Under the pieces are notes generated by a model that was not told where the DNA came from, did no database searches, and saw only the letters and a program-made list of their open reading frames with translations. Shown one piece after another: positions 44,936 through 56,342 of a stretch of 64,000 nucleotides of DNA (position 1 is the stretch's first letter; every line of letters starts with the position of its first letter). This stretch comes from Cephalotus follicularis (Eukaryota; Streptophyta; Magnoliopsida; Oxalidales; Cephalotaceae). The position numbers and the translations under genes are program-made. Location: assembly GCA_001972305.1 (NCBI GenBank), contig BDDD01002266.1:1-64000 (forward strand), in the 5' to 3' direction.

Positions 44936-47889
44936 GTTGAGTTCCTTCTGGGAAACAAATACTTCAAGCTCTTATGGTCAGTGAAGATTTCAAACTGTGC
45001 ACCATAGAGATAGTGCCTCCATTTCTGTAAAGCAAACACTATGGCTGCCAACTCAAGATCGTGTACGGGATAATTCTCCTCGTACGGCTTTAACTTTCTC
45101 GATACGTATGCAATCACCCTACCACCCTGCATTAGAATGCATCCCAATCCTTTCCCAGAAGCATCTGTGTAGACAGTAAATCCCTCATTACCCTCCGGTA
45201 ATGCCAACACTGGAGCCGAAATTAACCGACTCTTCAACTCTTGGAAACTCGCCTCACAGGAATCATCCCACACAAAGCTAGACTTCTTCTGAGTCAACTG
45301 TGTCAGTGGTGTAGCAAGTTTCGAGAATCCCTCGATGAATCTCCGATAATAGCCAGCCAATCCCAAGAAACTACGGACCTCCATCACGTTCTTCGGTTGG
45401 GGCCAATCAACAATGCTTTCAATCTTCGAAGGGTCCACTGACAATCCTTCACTCGACACTATGTGACCTAAGAAAGTCACATGATCCAGCCAAAATTCAC
45501 ACTTGCTAAATTTGGCATACAGTTGTTCCTTACGTAGTGTCTGCAGTACGATTCTCAAGTGTTGCATGTGTTCCTCAGTGCTTTTTGAGTAGATCAGGAT
45601 GTCATCTAAGAATATGATGACAAACTGGTCCAGGTAAGGTCGGAACACTTTGTTCATCAGACACATAAAAGCTGCAGGAGCATTAGTCAAACCAAAGGGC
45701 AGTATCAGGAACTCGTAATGCCCATATCTGGTTCGAAATGCGGTTTTCTTCACATCACCTTCTCTGATTCTCAACTGATGGTAACATGTCCTCAGGTCGA
45801 GTTTGGAGTATACAGTTGAGCCTTGCAATTGATCAAACAACTCCTCAATATGTGGTAGAGGATACTTATTCTTCACAGTCACTTGATTCAGCAGTCTGTA
45901 GTCAATGCATAGACGCATCGATCCATCCTTCTTCTTCACAAACAGAACCGGTGCTCCCCACGGTGATACACTCGGTCTGATAAATCCTTTGTCAAGGTAA
46001 TCTTGCATTTGAACTTTCAACTCCTTCAGCTCAGCAGGAGCCATTCGGTATGGTGCTATGGATATAGGAGCAGTTCCAAGCAATAGCTCAATGTTGAATT
46101 CAACATCTCTCTCCAGTGGCAACGAGGTGAGTTCATCTGGAAACACATCAGGAAATTCACATACAACAGGTACTTGTTCAATATTAGGCGTACCTTTCGT
46201 ATGATCAATCACATACGCCAAGTATCCCTCACATCCTTGCTTGAGATACTTCTGTGCTCGGGTATACGAGTTAATCGGAGCAGTAACATTCTTCTCCCCG
46301 ATAAACTTACACTCCGTTCCGTCTTGCAGATAAAACGTCATCATCTTGTTGTAGCAATCAACACAAGCATGATGAGCATACAGCCAATCCATCCCCAATA
46401 TTACATCAAAATCTCGGATAGGTAGGACTATCAAGTCAGCGGATAGTTCCATCCCAGCTATCACAATATCACAGTCTTTCATAACAGTATCAGATAAAAG
46501 ACAAGTACCCGCAGGAGTACTCACTTCCAAAACATATGATAGTCTAGAAGTAACACCATGTAAATTGCTAGCAAACTCAGATGCAATGAATGAATGCGTC
46601 GCACCAGGGTTAATCAATACATGAGCTAATATGCCAGATATATGAATAGTACCTCCTACAACAGTAGTAGATTCTGGCACATCATCTTTAGATAAGGTAT
46701 AGACCCTACCTTTCATGATCCCCTTTCCGGTATCTCTTCGCGGTTGAGCCGCCGTAACACTACCACTATCACCAGCATTCCCTTGTTGGTCGCGCATTTG
46801 ATCCTTCAACATTGGGCAATCTTTTAGTATGTGATCTTGTGAGCCACACTTCAAACACTTTCCCATCTTCTTCCAACATTCTGATTTATCATGATTCGGA
46901 CGACCGCAAAAAGTGCATCCTTCAGAATTTTGTGGGCCACTTCGGTTAGGAGTTCTTGATCGAAAATTGTTGCGCCGAAAACCTCCTTGATTCTTATTTC
47001 CAGACTTTGCAGAACCAGCAGGTTTGTTGCTACCCTGTCCTTGTGACTGTGCTGGTCTCGATTGAGTACGAGATCGCTCAATCCTTCTGTCATTTGCATC
47101 CGCTTCCAAAATCATTGCTCTTTCAGCAACATCAACAAAAGTGGTCAGCTGTAACAATAACAATTTGGACCTGATATCTGGTCGAAGGCCTTTCAATAAC
47201 CTTCGGATCATCCGTGACTCACCCTCAACAAGATAAGGCGTGTGTCTCGCCAGCTCCATGAATCTAGTCTGGTATTGAGCTACCGTCATCTCTCCTTGAC
47301 ATAACTCCATCAGCTCTGTCTCCCGACGATCTCGTTCAATCTGCGGTACGTAAGTACCAAGAAACTCGGACTGGAATCTATCCCAAGTCCTGTCAAGCCC
47401 ACGGTTCTCCCATTTCGCTTCAGTTCTCTCCCACCAATAAGTTACCTCGCCAAATAAGCGGTATACAGCAAAATTAAGCTTTTGGTCATCAGTGCATTCT
47501 AGGGCAGCAAATATCTTTTCCAGGTCTCTGATCCACCGTTCAGCTATGGTAGCATTCAGCTCGCCATTAAAGGTCGGAGAGTTTTGTCTCATGAACCGCT
47601 CTAGGTCTCTGCCAAAATTGCCAACATGATTGACTTCAGGAACACACTGTTGGGCTTGATTAGCCTCATACATCTGTCTCATCTGTTCCATGTTTGCTGC
47701 ATTGGCTTGGATCTGCTGTTGGAAATGATCAGCCATGCGTTCAAAGTTACTCCTCTCATCGTGTACTGGAGGAACATTCACTTCCGGGGCATTCTCATGA
47801 ACAGGCGGGGCATCGTTCACCTCGTTAGCTCTACGCCTTCCACGTCTGCCTCTTCTTAGATCCATTCTGTTTCCTATATGGAATGACAA
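44932..47889 (-). pseudogene. Gypsy-2 gag-protease-RT-RNase H (985 codons, ends in a frameshift)
   Basis: Gag (about residues 80-270: '[24 protein letters not shown]', 'YWWERTE', 'FLGTYVP'), two CCHC knuckles (325-358: [28 protein letters not shown]), protease (about 405-505), RT (about 615-800: '[14 protein letters not shown]' with Asp698, '[12 protein letters not shown]' with Asp762-763, intact) and RNase H (from about 890: '[11 protein letters not shown]', 'DLELAAIV', 'FTDHKSLKY'). The protease active site reads NPG (427-429) where DTG/DSG is universal, so the catalytic Asp is lost. The N-terminus is very basic (RRGRRGRRR); the second Met (residue 9) is an alternative start. The polyprotein would make particles and cDNA; without protease it could not mature. 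Confidence 0.95.
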
Positions 47890-47956
47890 AAATCATTAGG
47901 AAACAATTCACATAATTTCCGAGAAACATATCCCAGCTTAGCATATATGGAATATG

Positions 47957-47968
47957 CTCTGATACCAT
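47957..47968 (-). promoter_or_regulatory. Gypsy-2 primer binding site
   Basis: Minus strand TGGTATCAGAGC, exact initiator tRNA-Met site, four bases inside the 5' LTR end. Confidence 0.95.
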
Positions 47969-47971
47969 GCT

Positions 47972-50064
47972 TGTGACAGCCTGTATTTCCATTCACGTAC
48001 AATGGACCAGCATATGTGGTGATATCAGAAACTAAGCATAAATAATATTCCAGCATTTCAATTAATAGTCATAATTAAAATTTACGGAAGCATTCGATAA
48101 GCCGGAATATATAAAATAAGCCGTCCGCACGCATCCCATACTACGTGCGGGTAAAACCACAATTATCCTTACATAAAAGGAAAATACAACACTACGAGGT
48201 ATGAACCGTTCAATTTCAAATTTCAGTACAACACCATAATTAACAACCTTAAATCAAAATTAAGAAGCTCTCCAAGCTTCAGCCGCAATCTCCAAGTGTC
48301 CTTGCTTAATCTGAAATTGTAGGGGTTAGCCGTTGTACTCACTTGGCTAAGTAGAATGATAATGTATGATAAGGAGTATATGAATGCAACATGTATGACA
48401 GTTTATATCAAAATAAAATTTGAATGAGCCAATATATAAGCAATCATGCCAAGTGGCCATAAACAATCCATATGCAAGAATACCGCACAAGGGTACAATC
48501 AATTCAACACTCACTGGGTGACACAAGTCGCTAACTCCTAGCACTAACTGTGCACCACCTATCTATCACCCTGCGCTCCGAGAATGAAAGACTAGGTAAC
48601 ACTTACTACCGGCGTTGGCGGGTAGTTTAACACTGAAAACACACTTAGGTGGTGTTCTGGCCAACTCCTGGCACTCAGAATCACATACCCATAGTCAGTG
48701 ACAACCTCCGTCACCAAACCACGGCACTCATACACAATCAATACAATCAATTCAAGAATAATATTACATATATCATCAATATGCAATAGAAAGTAGTTTT
48801 CTTTAGAAACTATAACACTTCACTTATCGTACCTCTCTTTGGAGGAAAACGACATCACTTAAATAGTGGTTTCCACATACATAATATGCATACTCATATC
48901 TTCCATGACATATCATTACCCCTACCTCAAATCGCTATCCCAAGATCAATTGAATATGATCTTTCTCTTTGAGTTCCAAGTCACTTTCACCAATCACTCT
49001 TTCAATTCCAGAAGAATCAATCTATGCATGTTTGTTTATGAACATATGCATCAATATCAGTAGGTTTCATTAGCTACTTACTACAATTACAATTTCCAAC
49101 AATAACTTAAATCACCAAGTCTCTAAGTCTTAACTTCCATTTTCCAATTCTCCTTTGAACTCTATGTCAACAATTATTCAATCTCGAATTCATTCATTTA
49201 AGTATTTGACAGAAGGTATGTAAATACTTAGAAACCATTTAAGCATTTGTTCTAACACTAACAACGATTATAATCCATTCTAGAGACTATATCACCAATT
49301 CCACTTGATTTTATTATTACTTCCCATTTCAATTCCAAAGATTGTTATTCCAATCCATTAACAGAAGATATACAACATTTTTTCCTAGTCATTTAATCAT
49401 AAAAATAACAAAGAATTCGGATTTAGAACTTACAAAGAGTCTAAAGCCTCAAAGTCCTCCTTTTTGAGCGTTCTAACCTCTCTAATGCAAGCCTTCCACA
49501 ACCCTTAGTAACCCTCACTTCACTCTGTGTTTCTAACACTCCTAACACCATTCAACATCTGATATAAAACCTGAATTCGTCAGATTTGTTACCTACTCAC
49601 ATGCACTCACAATTTTTCTTTCATTCTTTCCACCACATGCCTCCCTCACTTCCACTTTCTCTCTTTATTTATTGATTAGTAGGTTTTAGATCTGCAGAGA
49701 ACATGCAAACATTCCACTTTTGCATGTTCTGGCACATGGTGGATGCATCTGCCCATACCTACCAATCTCTCTTGTCCCTGCACATGCCAGGCATCTGTCC
49801 TGGAGCAAACTAGTCGACTGGAATTAGTGGGCAGTCGACTGCCTTCTTCATGTGGCCAACAGTCGACTGTTACCCTGTGACAGTCGACTGTTTGGACTAG
49901 ATTAGGGTTTCCTAGTCTTTGATACTTCTCCAATTTCATATCAATTCACCCCAAACATTTACCAATCATAGAAATCAGTATAATTGGACAAATAACTCAA
50001 TTAAAATGTATATTTTATATCAAAATTGAATCAATATACATTAATTGAAGTTGCAGTTATTACA
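47972..50064 (-). repeat. Gypsy-2 5' LTR (2093 bp)
   Basis: Pairs with 41183-43245. Keeps a 20-bp stretch missing there and a 9-bp tandem duplication near 48740. Palindromes at 49811, 49832, 49860 and 49881 (spacings 21, 28, 21; first base of the first unit mutated). Confidence 0.95.
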
Positions 50065-51736
50065 CAACTGCTCTATATTGTATGGAGACGATTATACTTT
50101 GATCGCCACCTTACCCAATTCTTATGCAGGGTTGGAAATTGGGTGGTCTCTGGTTATGATTGAATCTATACGAATGTAAGCGAGTGCGCAATATGGAATT
50201 GTCACTCCTGAGCGAAGGTGATCGGCTCTATCATGGTCTGATTGTACTATGGACTTGTGAAATCCTTGGCTAAGGTTGGGGTGGACTGGAAATTAGATTT
50301 CCGAAGAGTCTACCAAAGGTCCTAGTGATTATCATATATTTTAGGTATTGAGGTATTATCTAGGGATGACAAGTATCCTTACCCTACACCTCAATCGGGG
50401 CCAAGTATGACAAGGGATTATAGTACACGCGAACTGACAACTTAGAAAGTCCCGTGTTACGGTGGTGTGAAATAAATTATGACAAAATTAATTAGATTAA
50501 TTTTTCATATGGATAATATTGGATATTAGTCCGGGAACATTTAAATAAGTCTGGGACTATTTAGAATGGCTTAACTGAACCCTAGGGGCATTTCGGTAAA
50601 TTTATAAACACCACCAATTCTAACCGAGATCTTATAGGGTCTCTACCTGATAATGATTTCTTCATAAATATCTTTGACATATTCAGTTTTGGTAAAATTT
50701 AATACTGGTTGGGTGGATTTCGCTGATTGTATCATCATTAAATGATGTTACATTAGCTTAATCTTATTTAATCAATATTCGAAGGGATATGTGTAAGACT
50801 TGGACTCAAAATGTTTAAAACCATCATTAAGCGTTGACGCCTTTTGGAAAAGCGTCAACGCTTAACTCTTTCTGAGCGTTAACACTTTTACAAAGCGTCG
50901 ACGCTTAGTCACGACTAAACGTCAATGCCTTTTGGAAAGACGCCGACGTTTAACTCGTATAAGCGTCAACGCTTAGAACATGACAGTGAGTGCCCTACAT
51001 GGGCACACGACATGGACACGATTTCTTTCCCATTTTCTGTCATTTCCTCTTCTCAATGAGTTGTAGGAAGGATGTGGGGATCATGGGAACATGTTTCTCC
51101 TGAAAGGAAGGACCATGATCCAAGTGAGAATGGGGTTTCTCTAAGAGAGAGAGTGACGGGAATTGTGAAGTGTGTGAGAAAAATCTTTTTGCTGGGCAAG
51201 ATAGTTTTTCACTTTTGGAGAGAGAGAGTTGCAAGTTATTCCTTCCTGGTTCCTTCACCAAGTTTGGGGCTGATCTAGGGTGGATTGTTATTGACAACTT
51301 TAGTCAATTTCAATCTTCTCTTGGTGAGCATTGTGAGAGATAGAGAGAGAGTAAACACGGGTTGTTTTTCCTCCCTGTTTGTTGCTGGCTTCAGGAACTT
51401 GTTACTGGGAGCAGTAGCAGATCGACTTGGAGAACATATAGAGAGTCTACTCAAGCTAGTAGCGGCAAATTACGAAGGAGTCTTCACTATACGGTATAGA
51501 CTCCTTGTCTCTCTCTATATTGTCATGTTTGCGTATCACACTTGATGTTCTTGTGATTCCATTTCAATTATGTGATGATGTGGTGTTCCTTGTGACTTGT
51601 GATAATGCTAAAATGGACTTGTTTTAGTTTTGTTAAGGGTGTTTTCCGCTGTCATGTTTGTTAATAAAAGTCTTGTTTTGCACCCTTAACCCCTTGGTCC
51701 ATTTTTGGCTCCGGAGATGGTTTGCCATTTCCTTTA
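50065..51736 (+). repeat. Copia-2 3' LTR, third piece
   Basis: Starts with the Gypsy-2 TSD caact and matches 24031-25729 of the 5' LTR. Contains a seven-unit palindrome array (50831, 50852, 50876, 50895, 50919, 50940, 50963). It ends ...CATTTCCTTTA, followed by TSD gggta (51737-51741). Confidence 0.93.
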
Positions 51737-51741
51737 GGGTA

Positions 51742-52561
51742 TCCATACAAATCCTTCATGGGTGTTATACACCCTTTTCCAACCCATTCTTTTAAGAGAA
51801 GAGGCATTATAGATGTCTGCAACATCTATCCGAGAAGGTACCTCATTCCCAACAACTATACCAAAATGAGAGATAATTTTGGTGATTACCATTCCATAGG
51901 GCAATGCACCATCCACTTTAGAATCAGCTCTCAACATATTCTTCATTATTAAGTGTGGGAGGTTCAAGGGTTTGCCACTAACAATATGCCGCATAATATA
52001 GAGATCTTGGTAGCTTATCTTTTCATGCCCACCGGAAGTAGGTAGAATATGAGTGGTTGCATTGTGGTGGAGCAGCCTATGCTCAGCACTCAAGAGGTTG
52101 ATTGGCTTAGCCATACCACCAAAGATATTCTCATTAGGATAAAATACCCTAAGGCAGTCCTCTAACACTAAATCAGGGTCCTCAGGCCACTTTTTTGTTT
52201 CAAAAAATCTAGACCCTACAATAGGAATTCCCAAAATGTTTCCTAAAATTAGATCATCAAATTCAATAACTACTCTATTTATTTTTGTTTTCAGCTCTAA
52301 TTTCTCACTACAGCTATTTCCAACATTTGTCAAATTACAAAAAAACTCCTTAACTATCTCTATATAATAAGGGACATTAATCTGAAAATAGTCTCTCCAC
52401 CATAAGGCTTGAAACCACTGCTCAAACTTAAACTTATCACTTGATGTAAAAGCGAAATCATCGATTCTACCATAGAGTACCTTTCTAGCAGCATAACTAT
52501 TCTTGTATCTTGCCCCAACTGTTGTCCTGCCTCCTTGTGACGCGTGCTTAGTCTTCGACAT
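51742..52561 (-). pseudogene. SIRE-A third ORF, N-terminal part (putative plant transposon protein domain), cut by Copia-2
   Basis: Open from ATG at 52561 for 272 codons up to the Copia-2 insertion; the remainder is at 23154-23476. The text ('FEQWFQALWWRDYFQINVPYYIEIVKEFFCNL', 'FDDLILGNILGIPIVGSRFFE', 'LHHNATTHILPTSGGHEKISYQDLYIMRHIV') fits the plant-specific domain annotated as putative plant transposon protein, found in extra ORFs of plant retrotransposons. Its place, after pol and before the 3' LTR, is that of the extra (often called env-like) ORF of Sireviruses. I see no signal peptide and no clear membrane segment, so an envelope role is not supported. Function unknown. Confidence 0.7.
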
Positions 52562-53237
52562 GATTTATGAATGCATGATGTAATTTTAGGTAGAAATAAA
52601 GTGATTTTGATGAAAACTGAACAACATAGCTCAAGATTTTTGACAATGGAGATCGAATTTCAGAGAAACTCGAAAGAGGGAAACAAAATAGCTCAAAATA
52701 GCACAAGAGGGAAACTAGGTTTTAACGCCAAAACAAGTAAGTGTCGACGAAAATGGGCAAAGCTACATATAGTCTATGCATAGGCGTCGACGTCTAACTT
52801 TTACGTTGACGCATATCGTGTAACATTTTGTACAGAAGATAATGACGTTTACGCCATCATTGACGCGAATAAATTTTGTTAACGCTAGTTATAAGCGTTG
52901 CGCTCAAGGTTTTTAAGTAATCTCTATTTTCGTTAATGCGTACATTTTCGTTGATGCCAAAACATTAAGAGATTCATAAACGTTGACGCGTAAAACTTGA
53001 TTTTCAAGAAGCTTTAAAAAAATTTGGCATTTGAAAATTTTCTTCAAGAATCAATTTTAAAAAAAAATCCTTTTTAAAAATATGAGAATTTTTTACGAAT
53101 TCAAGTTTTAAAAAAATCTTTTAATATCATCATGGATAATATTATGCATAAACAATCAATAATACTAGCGTAATCAATCAAACAACAATTTTCACTCAAC
53201 AAGAACATACTAAGACATTTCATTATCAAGCAAACAA
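52562..53237 (-). other. SIRE-A spacer between gag remnant and third ORF, with palindrome array
   Basis: No gene. 52783-52995 holds units GGCGTCGACGTC, ACGTTGACGC, GACGTTTACGCC, CATTGACGCG, GTTAACGC, GCGTTGCGC, CGTTAATGCG, CGTTGATGCC and CGTTGACGCG. The rest is A/T-rich with runs of T and A. Pol should lie on the upstream (higher-coordinate) side of this spacer and is missing. Confidence 0.75.
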
Positions 53238-54997
53238 TTAATTCTTAGAGTTCATGTGCTTAGAGCATACCATTGCCCATAACATTGTCCATTTTTCTTC
53301 AAGCACACCTACAAAACAAAAGAAATTAACTTTTTGGTACCCAAATGGTTTTGGGTCCTTTGACGTTAGTAGAAAAAATTCCTTCGGAATCCAACTCTTT
53401 TTAACTTTTGCTTTAAATTTATTATAACAAACAAGTAGTGGAAATATGCCCAACTTTTCCACAGAAATTACAATTTACAACTTTATTGTTCTTCTTCCTT
53501 TCTAACAATTTATCAAAATATTTCACTTTGTTCATCTCATCAAAGCCCAATCCTGCTCTATCAAAAATACACCGTTGAACACCTAGTAATCTATCTAATT
53601 TTTCACTACTAGTAAAAAATTTCAAAAATGTTTTCTGCAAGGCATCAATTTCTAACCTTAATTCTAAATTCTCTTTTTCTAACCTTGATTCTTTCTCAAT
53701 TCTAACATTCTCTTCTTTTAGTTTCTCAAGAAATAGTTCTTTCAATTTTTCATATTCTAGTTCTAAGAATGAGATTTAACAACACTTTCATCTTTTTTCA
53801 ATTCTATAATACAATTTTTTAACTCTACATTTTCCTTTGCTCTATCCTTTGCAATTTTCTTTAACAACAAATATTCTTTATTTAGATCATCCAAAGCGTC
53901 TATTAATTCATCATATTCACACTTTAACTCATTAAAACTAAGAGATGAATTCATTACCTCATTTTCATCTTCTATTGCCATAAACGCAACGTTGGCAACT
54001 TCTTCGTTTTCTTCATCGTCGAAGCTAGAATCATCGCTATCGCTCCAAGTTGCGATCATTGCCTTCTTTTTGAGATTGTCTGTCTTTTTCTTTAATTTTG
54101 TACAATCTGGCCTTATGTGACCCGGTTTGTCACATTCATAACAAATAACTTCTTTCTCATCTTTCTCGTTTTTGCTTGTATCTCCTTTGTTGGATTGAAA
54201 CTTCTTTAATTGCTTTTTGGTGAAGTTTTTCTTGTCATGAGGATTTTTCTAATTCTTTTTGTAAACAATGCCATTTCTTCATCGCTTTCCTCTCCTTTTG
54301 AAGCCTTCAAGGCTATCATTTTCTTCTTTGGATCGTTCCTTGCTTGATCACTCATTCGAAGTTCGTGAGTCACCAATGATCCCAACAAGTCTTCTAATGA
54401 AATAGCTGATAGATCCTTTGCCTCTTCAATAGCTGTAACTTTAGGTTCCCATGACTTTGGAAGGCACCTGAGAAACTTACTTACAAGTTCATAATTAGTA
54501 TATACCTTTCAAAGTCCTTTTAGAGCATTTATGATATCATTGAATCTTGCATACATGCTAGATATATTTTCATTTTCAAGCATTGTAAATAGTTCATAAT
54601 CATAAACAGGCCGATTAATTTTTGTGTCTTTTACCTGGTTGGTTCCTTCATAGGTAACCATGAGTTCATCCCACATCTTTTTCATGGAATCAAGAGATGA
54701 GACTCTATTGAATTCACTAGGACTTAATGCACAGAAAATTACATGCTTGGCCTTAGCATTCAATTGAAGCAACTTATAGTCAAGTTCATTGTATTCACCA
54801 TCAAGTTTACTAACTTTTTGACCGTTAACAATTTTAGTAGGAATTTCAGGACCATTTGTTATGATATTCCATAATTGATAACCTAGAGACTGAATAAAAA
54901 TGGTTATCCTAGTTTTCCAATAACTATAACTGTTTCCATCAAAACTATGGGGTTTGTTAATGGATTGACTAATGTTATCATTAAAGAAGGTTGCCAT
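53238..54997 (-). pseudogene. SIRE-A gag and a trace of protease
   Basis: Starts at 54997 ('PHSFDGNSYSYWKTRITIFIQSLGYQLWNIITNGPE'), 40 bases inside the PBS. Gag/UBN2 words ('AKHVIFCALSPSEFNRVSS', 'MWDELMVTYEGTNQVKDTKI', 'YDYELFTMLENENISSMYARFNDIINAL') run to a break near 54509; pieces at 54206-54388 ('LLGSLVTHELRM'-type text, 'KGEESDEEMAL') and 53763-54059 (acidic, coiled-coil-like) continue it. The CCHC knuckle CNFCGKVGHISTTC is at about 53430-53475. The last piece ends 'EEKWTMLWAMVCSKHMNS', a decayed protease start (WYLDSGCSRHM in Sireviruses). Large Lys/Glu-rich gag of this form is typical of Sireviruses. Several frameshifts and stops. Confidence 0.85.
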
Positions 54998-55036
54998 GGA
55001 TCAATCTATCTCAATTAAGATTAATGATAAATACCT

Positions 55037-55048
55037 GCTTTGATACCA
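55037..55048 (-). promoter_or_regulatory. SIRE-A primer binding site
   Basis: Minus strand TGGTATCAAAGC, one base off TGGTATCAGAGC, two bases inside the LTR. Confidence 0.9.
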
Positions 55049-55050
55049 AA

Positions 55051-56337
55051 TGTAGGTCTACTAATAGGAACCTAGGGGGGGGGGGGTTGATTAGGTTATG
55101 CGGAATAATTAACCCTTTTTAAATATTTATATTCAAGACAATAGTAGATAGACAATTAAGCAATCAAATTAATCTAACAATTAAAAGCAATCAAATAAAT
55201 TGCAATAATGTAAAAGCATAGGGAAAGAGAGATTGCAAACAATTTATAGTGGTTCAGCCAAATATACCTACGTCCACTCTCCCAAGAAGCACTTGAGGTT
55301 CCACTAGGATTATAATCCCCCGATCACAATCCCGTCTTCTGGATTTTTACAAGGAAAATCATAACTCGGATTTTTACAAGCTAAATCCTAACTTGAATTC
55401 ATGTACTAACAACCTGGTGTTACACAAAGATATTCAGGTGGTGGTTGTGTTTTCTGTAACCTCTAAAAAGGTTGGATGATGTAACAATATAGCTCAAAAC
55501 AAATACTCAAAGTAAGAGTAACACAAATAAAGCTTAGACAGAAATTTCAATGGCAAAGTAATGTAGATTTTGATACTTTTGATTTCTTGTTCTTCTCTTA
55601 TACTTCTCCATTGAATCAGACCTCTATTTATAGGCTTCTTGCTATCATATAGCAGTTGGAATCATCTATGGAAACTTTTCCCAATTTCAGCAGCTTCAAA
55701 TCTTACAGATTTATGTGTCTGACTGTCTTAGGCGTCGACGTTTTACGCATGGCATTGACGTCTATGTCCTTATGCTTTAACTCCTTTGGTTCTTCGTGTT
55801 GACTCCATTAGCTACTGTCTGATTTCTATATTATTGGCGTTGACATGTACACATGGCGTTAACGCAAATATTCTTTGTGTTGACTCCATCTATTTTATGC
55901 GTTAACTTCTAAGTCACTGTCTGATTTTTGCACTCTTTTGCGTTAACGTCTAAATATGGCATTGACATCTTCAGAGTAGTTATTGACGCCAATATGTCTT
56001 CATGTTAATGTCTAAGTCACTGTCTGATTTTTGCACCTTTTGGCGTTGACGTCTTAATCATGGCATTGACGCCAATATTACAAAACCCAGCACGTTCACG
56101 AGAATAATCAGCACGTTGATGAAGATCATATTCCAAAGCGCAGAACACATGCTTAAGCCCAGCACGTTGACGCCAATGGTCTAGGAGTTGACGCCAATAG
56201 GTCTATTCTGCATATTTTTCTTGTTTTTCACTTGCAACTTTATTTGTTTGTTTCATTCAAACAATTCTTCACATCAACAAACAAGTTAAGTGTTTTGTTA
56301 TCATCAAAACCAAGATTGTAACACATAAATGTCAACA
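55051..56337 (-). repeat. SIRE-A 5' LTR (1287 bp)
   Basis: Pairs with 13219-13449 plus 15999-17095. Contains a run of 11-12 G near 55075, and a palindrome array 55727-56200 with GCGTCGACGT, GCGTTGACAT, GCGTTAACGC and GCGTTGACGT units. Confidence 0.92.
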
Positions 56338-56342
56338 CCATT

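Larger units (their letters stand above)
41183..50064 (-). mobile_element. Gypsy-2: near-complete Tekay-like chromovirus
   Basis: Perfect 5-bp TSD caact (41178-41182, 50065-50069). 5' LTR 47972-50064 and 3' LTR 41183-43245 on the minus strand, PBS 47957-47968, gag-protease-RT-RNase H-integrase-chromodomain order, PPT 43246-43260. Total 8882 bp. The LTRs look almost identical apart from a 20-bp and a 9-bp indel, so this is one of the youngest insertions, but the coding region carries a frameshift, a nonsense codon and replaced catalytic residues. Confidence 0.96.
23482..51736 (+). mobile_element. Copia-2: Ty1/copia element carrying a solo LTR, Copia-3 and Gypsy-2
   Basis: TSD gggta on both sides. 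5' LTR 23482-25729, PBS 25731-25742, leader (with solo LTR 26909-29542), gag from 30102, pol to about 34125, PPT 34134-34146, then a 3' LTR in three pieces: 34147-34618, 41101-41182 and 50065-51736. These pieces join perfectly when Copia-3 and Gypsy-2 are removed (compare 23940-24060 in the 5' LTR). Without inserts the element is about 10.2 kb. It disrupts the third ORF of SIRE-A in antisense orientation. Confidence 0.92.
13219..56337 (-). mobile_element. SIRE-A: Sirevirus-type Ty1/copia element with three nested insertions
   Basis: TSD ccatt on both sides (13214-13218, 56338-56342). Both LTRs start (on the + strand) TGTAGGTC and end GTCAACA. Minus-strand order: 5' LTR 55051-56337, PBS 55037-55048, gag 53238-54997, almost no pol, spacer, third ORF (51742-52561 continuing at 23154-23476), non-coding 3' region with several purine tracts, 3' LTR 13219-17095. 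Removing the solo LTR (13450-15998), Gypsy-1 and Copia-2 leaves about 7.1 kb. Sirevirus assignment rests on gag type, a third ORF after pol, and the GATGATGA...AAAGGGGGAGA tracts before the 3' LTR. Confidence 0.88.

Noticed and set aside
51742..52561. Envelope glycoprotein call for the SIRE-A third ORF
   Set aside because: Its position fits an env-like ORF but there is no signal peptide or clear transmembrane segment, and the text fits a plant transposon-associated domain better.
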